A stretch of 5,472 nt of DNA, from NCBI GenBank assembly GCA_011371325.1, contig DRQV01000274.1, positions 1-5,472 of the forward strand, in the 5' to 3' direction. The notes under the pieces are model-generated. The model saw nothing but the letters and a program-made list of their open reading frames with translations, was not told the origin of the DNA and ran no database searches. The stretch comes from Thioploca sp. Lineage in GTDB: Bacteria > Pseudomonadota > Gammaproteobacteria > Beggiatoales > Beggiatoaceae. Positions 1-5,280 of this stretch are shown here, piece after piece. Made by a program: the position numbers and the translations under genes. The stretch's first letter is position 1; every line of letters begins with the position of its first letter.

Positions 1-56
1 CCAAGACCACTAAGTATCATTCCAGCTTCCTGAACCTTTTTTGCTGTATTTCCCAT
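1..56 (-). CDS. N-terminal 18 codons of a separately promoted gene (3' end outside the window)
   Basis: From ATG at 54-56 the frame is open to the window edge and reads MGNTAKKVQEAGMILSGL. Residues 2-10 are polar and include AKK; hydrophobic residues then begin (AGMILSGLG). This could be the lead into a membrane helix or an amphipathic helix. It is the only gene here with both its own candidate promoter and a perfect Shine-Dalgarno at good spacing, so it is probably highly expressed and may be regulated by the TGTTAACA dyads. In viral or surface-structure operons such a gene is often an abundant structural subunit, but 18 residues cannot establish that. The family is not recognisable from this fragment. 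Confidence 0.65.
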   Translation of the reverse strand, partial: MGNTAKKVQEAGMILSGL

Positions 57-65
57 ATTAAAAAA

Positions 66-72
66 ACCTCCT
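66..72 (-). promoter_or_regulatory. Perfect Shine-Dalgarno for the gene starting at 56
   Basis: The minus strand reads AGGAGGT, separated from the ATG at 54-56 by 9 nt that include a run of seven T (60-66 as A on the plus strand). Match and spacing are both near-optimal, which makes this the strongest translation start in the window and fixes the start codon of the truncated gene. Confidence 0.75.
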
Positions 73-84
73 TTCACTATATTT

Positions 85-100
85 CATAATTTAGATTATG
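85..100 (-). repeat. Small hairpin CATAAT-4-ATTATG
   Basis: A 6-bp perfect stem (CATAAT at 85-90, ATTATG at 95-100) closes a 4-nt loop. It lies at or just upstream of the predicted transcription start of the gene beginning at 56. The stem is A/T-heavy and weak as RNA. It could be DNA-level symmetry rather than a transcript structure. Confidence 0.25.
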
Positions 101-108
101 TTAACATA
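97..108. repeat. 12-bp perfect palindrome TATGTTAACATA, candidate operator
   Basis: This perfect dyad is centred on GTTAAC and lies between the TATA box and the predicted transcription start on the minus strand. It shares the TGTTAACA core with a second palindrome at 120-129, centre to centre 22 bp, so the two copies lie on about the same face of the helix. A site here would block the promoter when occupied. Regulator unknown. Confidence 0.45.
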
Positions 109-117
109 TTTATATAG
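108..117 (-). promoter_or_regulatory. Archaeal TATA box of an internal promoter for the gene starting at 56
   Basis: The minus strand reads CTATATAAAT, preceded by ACAACA as a possible BRE at 118-123. An archaeal TATA box about 25 bp upstream of transcription start predicts a start near 83-86. That gives a leader of roughly 29 nt that includes the Shine-Dalgarno at 66-72 and ends at the ATG at 54-56. The box sits 17 bp beyond the stop of the 104-aa gene, in the only real gap in the window. Box, spacing and SD agree, but AT-rich DNA makes TATA-like strings common. Confidence 0.55.
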
Positions 118-119
118 TG

Positions 120-129
120 TTGTTAACAA
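120..129. repeat. 10-bp perfect palindrome TTGTTAACAA, second candidate operator
   Basis: This dyad shares the TGTTAACA core with the palindrome at 97-108. It overlaps the expected BRE just upstream of the minus-strand TATA box. Together the pair brackets the TATA box, which is the arrangement expected of a repressor that occludes TBP/TFB binding. Another GTTAAC occurs inside coding DNA at 565-570, so the core alone is not unique. Confidence 0.42.
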
Positions 130-133
130 AGTT

Positions 134-448
134 TTATTTCTTCAAAAGCCATATTATAATAAATATTGTTCCGACAACAAATATTTCAATAAAAACGTTA
201 TTCTGAATTATACCTATAAGTGTCCCGATTAGTGATACAAATATTGTAGCAATCGAACTAACACCCATAGCACTTATCATGTCAGATTTCAAATATTTAT
301 CTTTATCTCGATTAAATAATATCATAGTAAGTATTATAAAAAATGCTCCCATAATCTCTCCCCAAAATTGTGGGACACACGTAGAAGGATAAGATAAAAT
401 ACTGCTTATAGAACTATTTATATTACCTGTTAATTCCTGACATACCAT
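134..448 (-). CDS. Three-TM membrane protein, 104 aa, unknown function
   Basis: A short N-terminal region (1-27) contains Cys3 and Cys24 and a Ser-rich stretch. It precedes TM1 at about 28-45 (FWGEIMGAFFIILTMILF), a charged loop at 47-56 (RDKDKYLKSD), TM2 at about 57-81 (MISAMGVSSIATIFVSLIGTL) and TM3 at about 84-102 (ending IIIWLLKK). Positive residues put the 47-56 loop and C-terminus inside, so the N-terminus with its two Cys would be outside and could form a disulfide. The start at 448 is fixed by a perfect AGGAGGT 4 nt upstream, which overlaps the last codons of the 144-aa gene; the two genes are 1 nt apart. It is the last gene of the tight cluster. A 77-bp gap with a new promoter follows. 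No named family is recognised; by context it is an envelope component of the same complex. Confidence 0.78.
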   Translation of the reverse strand: MVCQELTGNINSSISSILSYPSTCVPQFWGEIMGAFFIILTMILFNRDKDKYLKSDMISAMGVSSIATIFVSLIGTLIGIIQNNVFIEIFVVGTIFIIIWLLKK

Positions 449-449
449 T

Positions 450-884
450 TTAACCTCCTAGTTTGTATACTGCCCATAATGCCATTAAGATTAATAAGAC
501 CAGCACTCCATTTATTATAGAAACTACAATTGGATCCAATCCCAAAAACACAACTGGCAATTCTGTTAACGTGCTAAATGTTCCAATTATCATATTAGAG
601 AAAGTATTACCAGCTCCAACAATAGCAGGGATAATTATAGATAATAGACCAGTTTTAGCAGAGCTATTTTTGAATTTATTAAATTGGCTATTACTATCTT
701 CTCCTATACTATTTAAATTATTTTGAAAATTTCCATATGTTGAATTAATACGTGAATTGGAAATAAATGTTTTATTAATATTCTGTGAATTATTAGATTG
801 GGTTATACTTATAACCATAAATAAAGAAAATATCATGAGGCTGATAAACATAAAATTCATAAATATTGCTGAAAATCTTACCAT
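450..884 (-). CDS. Membrane protein with Asn/Ser-rich external loop, 144 aa, unknown function
   Basis: TM1 lies at about residues 6-28 (core FMFISLMIFSLFMVISI). A hydrophilic segment at 29-77 is dominated by Asn, Ser and Gln, has no Cys, and carries four N-X-S/T sequons (Asn31, 37, 47, 73). A hydrophobic or partly amphipathic stretch follows at 79-102. A loop with TELPVVFLGLDPIVVSI leads into the last TM at about 117-140, ending ALWAVYKLGG. The start is fused to the stop of the giant protein (TAATG, 1-nt overlap) with no good Shine-Dalgarno, which implies reinitiation and fixed stoichiometry with that protein. The LP-V-LG--P-V--I pre-helix pattern looks like a conserved feature that I associate from memory with uncharacterised DPANN element proteins. 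No named family is recognised. The likely role is a membrane or envelope subunit assembled with the giant protein. Confidence 0.78.
   Translation of the reverse strand: MVRFSAIFMNFMFISLMIFSLFMVISITQSNNSQNINKTFISNSRINSTYGNFQNNLNSIGEDSNSQFNKFKNSSAKTGLLSIIIPAIVGAGNTFSNMIIGTFSTLTELPVVFLGLDPIVVSIINGVLVLLILMALWAVYKLGG
453..459 (-). promoter_or_regulatory. Perfect Shine-Dalgarno for the 104-aa gene
   Basis: The minus strand reads AGGAGGT here, within the final Leu-Gly-Gly codons of the 144-aa gene, followed by TAAA and the ATG at 448. The 4-nt gap is short but the match to the anti-SD is complete. Starts higher in the operon (4525, 884) lack anything comparable, so this gene may be translated more strongly and independently of coupling. 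Confidence 0.7.
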
Positions 885-3800
885 TATTGAACCCTACCAT
901 AATTTAATTTCCAAATTCCCATTATCAATATTACCAATAACCATACTCCCATAGCAGAAGCACCATTATTATTTCCTATCATTGTTCCAGTTATCATTCC
1001 TAATCCAATAGCCCCCGCAGTTGTAACACCTATAGCAATCAACACACCGGTTTTTGAACCGCTGAACATAAAGATAAGTGAAATTGCCATTATAAACAAT
1101 ACTAAATATCCTCCTTGCCCATAATCGCTTTTTGAAATAACTATATTAGAATGAACTGTTAATATTCCATCAACATAGACATAAGCTTTAAGTTCGCTTT
1201 CTTCTAAATTAGTCCCAACGTCACAGGTAATAGTTCCACCAGCAGAAGTTAAAGAAGAATTGCATACTGTATCATTTCCAAATATATCATTTTTTGTAAC
1301 AACTAAATTTATAGTCTTAGTAGAGCTATCAGTAGTTATATAATTTATACTTATTTTTCCAGTTGTAGAGTTGTATTTTAATCCGCTGTATTTTATGCCT
1401 AGATCATTGAAATTAAAGACAGATTGAGCTACCTGCGATTGAGATAAAGCTATAACGCAATTTCCTACTGTATAATCATCACAAAAGGCTATAATATTTT
1501 TAAAATTTCCAATAACTTCTCCATCCTTTACAACTTTAATATTGTATACCATATTATTCCTTATGATATGTAGAACTGTCTCTCCGTTGCTATCCGTTTT
1601 TGGGACTTCTACAGTTTTGAATACATTCTCTTTTATGTATTGTCTTTCAAGATAAACTAAGGCGTTGGCAACTGGAAGATAATCTGAACCTGTAAAGATA
1701 AATTTAAAATCTGTTGATAACGAAGAGTTTAAATCATATAGAAATATACTTTGTATAGGAGTAGAATTATCTAATAGTTGATTTTCTATGTTATAATGTT
1801 CTATTGCGTGGTTTGTATTAGAATATTTTATTATTGCGTTTACATAGTATTCCGTAGAGATATTCCTATTAAGACAAATTGTTATAGGATTAACATTTGT
1901 AAATTCTTTAGAATAGGATAAAACGTTATGTTCTTTAGTCCTATCAAAAATATTAATCGCTATCTCTTCCGATGAAGTAGTTAATTTATTTTGTGTATCC
2001 TCATCTACAATCGTAAAATTATATATTTTGTTATTGTAATTTGTGCAATTATCTACATCTAAATTTAAGACAGTTTGGTTTCTTGGAGTTAGTTTTATAT
2101 TTGTTCCATCGTCCAAAATTATGTCCCAATAAAATGTTAAGTTAGTGTTATTACTAATAGGTGGTATTAACATATCATTTTTAATTAAAATTGTATGATT
2201 ATCTTGTGTAAAGGCTAAGGCTGAATTTTGAGTTTCATTATAATAGAAATATATTTGTGATATTGAATAATCTGGATTTACTTTTATTAATGCCTGAAAG
2301 TTTTCGATACTTCCCTCTATAGTTGTGTTAGAATAAGTTTGATTTATTTTGTAAACTTTATAATTCCAAATCTCTGTTTTACTTGCTAAATTTCCGTAAG
2401 TATCATTTGCATAAACTATTAATGCATTATTATCTTTTTGATAATTGAAAGGAACATTGTTTAATGTTGCATTTGTGCAAGGCACGGATACATTAGAATT
2501 ATTATATTGATACCAACAAGAGTCTAAATGACTATCTGATGCTGTGAAGTTTAAAGTTAAGTTATAATTTGGATACATATAATCTATTATTCCATTGGGA
2601 GCATAAGAAACATTTATTGTAGGTGGAGTTGCATCTATAAAAATAGTTCTGTTCGAAACAGCAAAAGAACAATTAACTCCAACTCCGCAAGTTTCAGCAT
2701 TCCAAATATAATTTCCATCTGATAAAGTTTCTGTTCGAGTTGTTGTTACATTAGGTAAAGAAGGTAATGGAATCCATGTAGATTTATATAGGCTTTTATT
2801 AGAATACCAGATATATAGAGTTGTGCTTGTTAAATCTCCAGTTGAATTTGAAAGATCTATATCATAAGATGTCCAATTAAATAAAACATCTGAATAATTT
2901 AAGAAAGTATTATTATATGGTAAGTTTAATATAGTTGGAACAATTGGAGTTTGTTCTGCTCCTATTGTGTATGTTGGCTCTTGGGGAACATAATTTTTAA
3001 GAATGAAGTTATCCGCTTGCATTGTATATCCCGAAGTAGATGGTCTGAAGATTAATGCTGGGTTTATCGTTCCATAAATTGATGAATTTGTAATTGCCCC
3101 ACTTCCTTTAACAGCATCATTAACTAAAACCTCCCAATTTTGATTTGAAACTCTCAATTTAACATTATACCAAGTATTTGTAGAAAAAGTTAAAGAAGTA
3201 TCTGTTGAAATAGTAGAATATGTTCCAGCAACTTTTTTATCAAGATAAGTTATACTTCCACCATCTGTTTGAATATGTCCATATCCTACATCTTGTGAAC
3301 CACTAATATAATCTGTCCCTAAAATAATCCCCAATCTTCCCCAATTAGTTCCAGTTGAAAGCATATCTGCACTAATTTCAAAACCATTCGTTGTAGATAA
3401 CGTTGTGGAATATGAATTTTTTAGAACCGTTGTGTGGTATGCATTAGCAGAAACACTTAATATCCCCCCAGAAACAGAAAAAGGGACTGATGCTGAACTG
3501 TCCCATTCATAATCTGTGTAATCAGCAGAAGTGTTTGTTGAAAAGTCATCTGCAAACAAAAAAGCATTGTTAAAATTACTCGTAGTAGTTGCCACTGAAT
3601 TTCCATAATACATATAAATTGAAGTGTTTATTGACGCTGTTAATGTTGGAACTTTAATCCAAATATAAGCATCTGTTGAGGCAGTATAATTTTCAATCCA
3701 ATATCCTAATTCCGTATTTTCTGCAGAATTAGTAAATCTTAAATCTGAAAAGTTTGTATTCATATTAGAATTATAAAGAATATGTAATAAAATTGAATAA

Positions 3801-4525
3801 TTAGTTAATGTAGTTCCTGAATTCTCTTGCACTTTTATTTCTTTCTTATACCCCCAACTATTATTCCACCATAACCAATCAGTTAAGGCAATATCTTGAG
3901 AACCAGTGTGTAAAACCCAATCTACTTTATGATTCGCTCGTGGAAGTTTCGCAGTTATTTTTAATTTATATTCTCCAATAGGAAGTATTTGGTTTTTGTA
4001 AGGTTTCCAATATGCTTTGTATTTTTTTATCTTCTCTGTTCTAACTTTTATTTGTTTACAATTATTTTGAATAGTTTCATTTGTTGAGAACATCTTTTTC
4101 TTTAGACAAACTTTTTTATAGATTGGTCTGTTTTGAAAATAAGATTCATTTACCCAATAGGATAGTTTTAAATCTCTTGGAGTTCCGCCTGTAAAACTCA
4201 TTTTAGTTAATAGTTTTTCTGATTGATAATTATGAACATCTAGGATTGCATAGGCATTTATGATTGAATTGTCCGAAGATAAGAGAGTGTAGGTTTGGGT
4301 TGTGTCTCCTCGAAGTAAGCCTAACCATTTATTTTTATGGACTTCATAAGTTCCGTAGTTTCTTAATAGTTTCTTCCTGTGATGGAAGATATTGTCTTTT
4401 AGGAAAGTCTTCTGGTGGATAGTTAGTTTGTTATGATTAAAAATTAAGTTAGATTGAAACATACTAGCAGAGGCGAAACTAATTACAAACATTCCCAATA
4501 GCATAAATAAAAATATCTTTCTCAT
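884..4525 (-). CDS. Giant modular surface/spike-like protein: signal peptide, DUF2341, concanavalin-like domain, Ig-like domains, three C-terminal TMs
   Basis: This 1213-aa exported protein has a Sec signal at residues 1-20 (hydrophobic core FLFMLLGMFVISF, likely cleavage after ASA20). Residues 21-215 form a Lys-rich beta-type region with Cys140/Cys156. Residues 217-325 are a DUF2341-like domain (WWNNSWGYKKEI, YWIENY, IWIKVP, IYMYYGN). Residues 325-512 are a concanavalin A/laminin G-like sandwich (FADDF, WGRLGIILG, WYNVKLRVS, ADNFILKNY). Ig/FN3-like segments span about 522-725, with an ATPPTI linker at 632-637. Residues 726-1030 form a beta-rich module with an internal PKTDSNGETVLH signature. 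Residues 1035-1130 are a further Ig-like domain. Three TMs follow at about 1140-1155, 1159-1180 and 1192-1207. About 39 N-X-S/T sequons and 12 ectodomain cysteines in plausible pairs fit a glycosylated extracellular protein. DUF2341 and LamG-type folds are commonly linked to glycan or surface binding. It starts 1 nt after the upstream stop, and TAATG couples it to the next gene. It could be a virion spike or a host-contact adhesin; the choice is inference. Confidence 0.85.
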   Translation of the reverse strand: MRKIFLFMLLGMFVISFASASMFQSNLIFNHNKLTIHQKTFLKDNIFHHRKKLLRNYGTYEVHKNKWLGLLRGDTTQTYTLLSSDNSIINAYAILDVHNYQSEKLLTKMSFTGGTPRDLKLSYWVNESYFQNRPIYKKVCLKKKMFSTNETIQNNCKQIKVRTEKIKKYKAYWKPYKNQILPIGEYKLKITAKLPRANHKVDWVLHTGSQDIALTDWLWWNNSWGYKKEIKVQENSGTTLTNYSILLHILYNSNMNTNFSDLRFTNSAENTELGYWIENYTASTDAYIWIKVPTLTASINTSIYMYYGNSVATTTSNFNNAFLFADDFSTNTSADYTDYEWDSSASVPFSVSGGILSVSANAYHTTVLKNSYSTTLSTTNGFEISADMLSTGTNWGRLGIILGTDYISGSQDVGYGHIQTDGGSITYLDKKVAGTYSTISTDTSLTFSTNTWYNVKLRVSNQNWEVLVNDAVKGSGAITNSSIYGTINPALIFRPSTSGYTMQADNFILKNYVPQEPTYTIGAEQTPIVPTILNLPYNNTFLNYSDVLFNWTSYDIDLSNSTGDLTSTTLYIWYSNKSLYKSTWIPLPSLPNVTTTRTETLSDGNYIWNAETCGVGVNCSFAVSNRTIFIDATPPTINVSYAPNGIIDYMYPNYNLTLNFTASDSHLDSCWYQYNNSNVSVPCTNATLNNVPFNYQKDNNALIVYANDTYGNLASKTEIWNYKVYKINQTYSNTTIEGSIENFQALIKVNPDYSISQIYFYYNETQNSALAFTQDNHTILIKNDMLIPPISNNTNLTFYWDIILDDGTNIKLTPRNQTVLNLDVDNCTNYNNKIYNFTIVDEDTQNKLTTSSEEIAINIFDRTKEHNVLSYSKEFTNVNPITICLNRNISTEYYVNAIIKYSNTNHAIEHYNIENQLLDNSTPIQSIFLYDLNSSLSTDFKFIFTGSDYLPVANALVYLERQYIKENVFKTVEVPKTDSNGETVLHIIRNNMVYNIKVVKDGEVIGNFKNIIAFCDDYTVGNCVIALSQSQVAQSVFNFNDLGIKYSGLKYNSTTGKISINYITTDSSTKTINLVVTKNDIFGNDTVCNSSLTSAGGTITCDVGTNLEESELKAYVYVDGILTVHSNIVISKSDYGQGGYLVLFIMAISLIFMFSGSKTGVLIAIGVTTAGAIGLGMITGTMIGNNNGASAMGVWLLVILIMGIWKLNYGRVQ

Positions 4526-4526
4526 A

Positions 4527-5081
4527 TTAATATCCTAAAACACTAACCTCATTATTAATTTTATCGTCCTTTCTTATTCCAACATAACTTAATATCATTG
4601 TTAAAACTCCTACGGTTGTCATAATGGATGGGAGATGTAAAACGAATTTAGATGTCTTTGACAGTATATTAGTATATGTTCCTTGTAAAAGAGTTGTGCT
4701 ATTTATGAATAATAGATATGTTTGTGAAACATAAACGGCAGGAATAAAGAATATAACTATTAAAAACACATCTACTATAAAAAACATCTTAGGACTAGAA
4801 CTTCCAAAATAATATCCCATCATTATTATTAAGAGACACATTCCCATCAATAAAATTATTCCTATCAAATCAGCATTACCTACAAATCCATGAGTTATAG
4901 CTCCGAATGTTGTATCTGTTGCATTTTTTAAATTAACTTGCCCTATATTTATATTTTGAGATAAAACACTATTAACTGTATTAAAGCTGAAGACAGCAAG
5001 ACCTAAAAATATCGCTCCGAAGAAAGAAGCTAACACTAATAACAATAGGTATACAGTTGTAGTCCCTCTTTTATTTTTCAT
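4527..5081 (-). CDS. Four-TM integral membrane protein, 184 aa, unknown function
   Basis: An N-terminal basic stretch (MKNKRG) is followed by TM1 at about residues 10-32, an external Asn/Thr-rich loop at 33-69, TM2 at 71-90, a short SSSPK turn, TM3 at 98-118, an external loop at 119-148, TM4 at 149-168, and a charged cytosolic tail beginning RKDDK. The positive-inside rule gives N-in, C-in. The KRG before the first helix resembles an archaeal class III (pilin-like) processing site. The rest of the pilin N-terminus is not convincing, and four TMs argue against a pilin. Around TM3-TM4 the protein has a Pro in TM3 (FFIPAVYVSQTY), then an LPSIM motif entering TM4 and ending SYVGIR. It starts inside the end of the 69-aa gene (11-nt overlap, weak AAGGAT 8 nt upstream) and stops 1 nt before the giant surface-protein gene. 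It is likely a membrane partner of that protein, by context only. Confidence 0.8.
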   Translation of the reverse strand: MKNKRGTTTVYLLLLVLASFFGAIFLGLAVFSFNTVNSVLSQNINIGQVNLKNATDTTFGAITHGFVGNADLIGIILLMGMCLLIIMMGYYFGSSSPKMFFIVDVFLIVIFFIPAVYVSQTYLLFINSTTLLQGTYTNILSKTSKFVLHLPSIMTTVGVLTMILSYVGIRKDDKINNEVSVLGY

Positions 5082-5280
5082 TTTTCAAAATCCTTAAATT
5101 TAAATTTATTGTGTCTTCTTTTATCGTAGCCCAATCTCTATGAGTTATAAATAAATTAGTTATTCTTGCAGTTGATATTTTTTTCTTATCAATACCATTA
5201 TCTAGTCTAGCCTTTTTAATTGAATTAATTTCATCATTAAATTTAACCCCAATTCTATTTAACATGCTTTTATTATTCAT
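5071..5280 (-). CDS. Small charged soluble protein, 69 aa, unknown function
   Basis: The protein is 69 aa and has no signal peptide or membrane segment, unlike every other gene here. It is rich in Lys/Arg with interspersed Asp/Glu. Two probable helices stand out: residues 6-26 (LNRIGVKFNDEINSIKKARL) and 36-60 (ISTARITNLFITHRDWATIKEDT). A GIDKKK turn joins them. The start at 5280 overlaps the upstream stop by 8 nt and has a GGAG at 5290-5293, 9 nt upstream. A second Met at residue 6 is a possible alternative start. The 3' end overlaps the 184-aa gene by 11 nt, so translation is probably coupled. From memory, short proteins with a similar 'RIG..F..EI..IK..R...G.DK...S...IT.LI..H..W' pattern occur in DPANN genomes, but I cannot confirm this. 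Role unknown; it could be an assembly factor, a regulator or a cytosolic-face structural component. Confidence 0.75.
   Translation of the reverse strand: MNNKSMLNRIGVKFNDEINSIKKARLDNGIDKKKISTARITNLFITHRDWATIKEDTINLNLRILKNEK

Larger units (their letters stand above)
75..119. repeat. Inverted repeat CACTATAT / ATATAGTG around the promoter region
   Basis: CACTATAT at 75-82 is matched by its exact reverse complement ATATAGTG at 112-119, with 29 bp between the arms. The right arm contains the minus-strand TATA box. The left arm presents the same string on the plus strand, so it may be a second, divergent TATA-like element or half of a regulator-binding dyad. It is short, and AT-rich background limits confidence. 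Confidence 0.35.

Noticed and set aside
57..133. Intrinsic stem-loop terminator of the operon in the gap
   Set aside because: The dyads are A/T-rich and none is a GC-rich stem followed by a T run in the right order. The T7 tract lies after the next gene's Shine-Dalgarno, so it is better described as part of that leader.
565..570. A third GTTAAC operator
   Set aside because: It is inside the 144-aa coding region with no extended palindrome beyond the core and no promoter nearby, so it is likely chance.
463..726. Plus-strand open frame of 87 codons opposite the 144-aa gene
   Set aside because: It lies entirely antisense to a well-supported membrane-protein gene, has no Shine-Dalgarno, and its translation is low-complexity hydrophobic/Asn-rich as expected from the complement of TM codons.
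757..954. Plus-strand open frame of 65 codons
   Set aside because: It spans the antisense of the 144-aa start and the giant protein's last TM. The hydrophobic look is a reflection of the opposite strand; no ribosome binding site or promoter is seen.
884..4525. Sortase/LPXTG or archaeosortase (PGF-type) anchoring of the giant protein
   Set aside because: No LPXTG or PGF motif precedes the C-terminal hydrophobic region, and there are three TM segments rather than a tripartite single-TM sorting signal.
4527..5081. Calling the 184-aa protein a pilin or archaellin
   Set aside because: Only the KRG before the first helix fits. There is no typical pilin N-terminus after it, and three additional TM segments are incompatible with a normal pilin.
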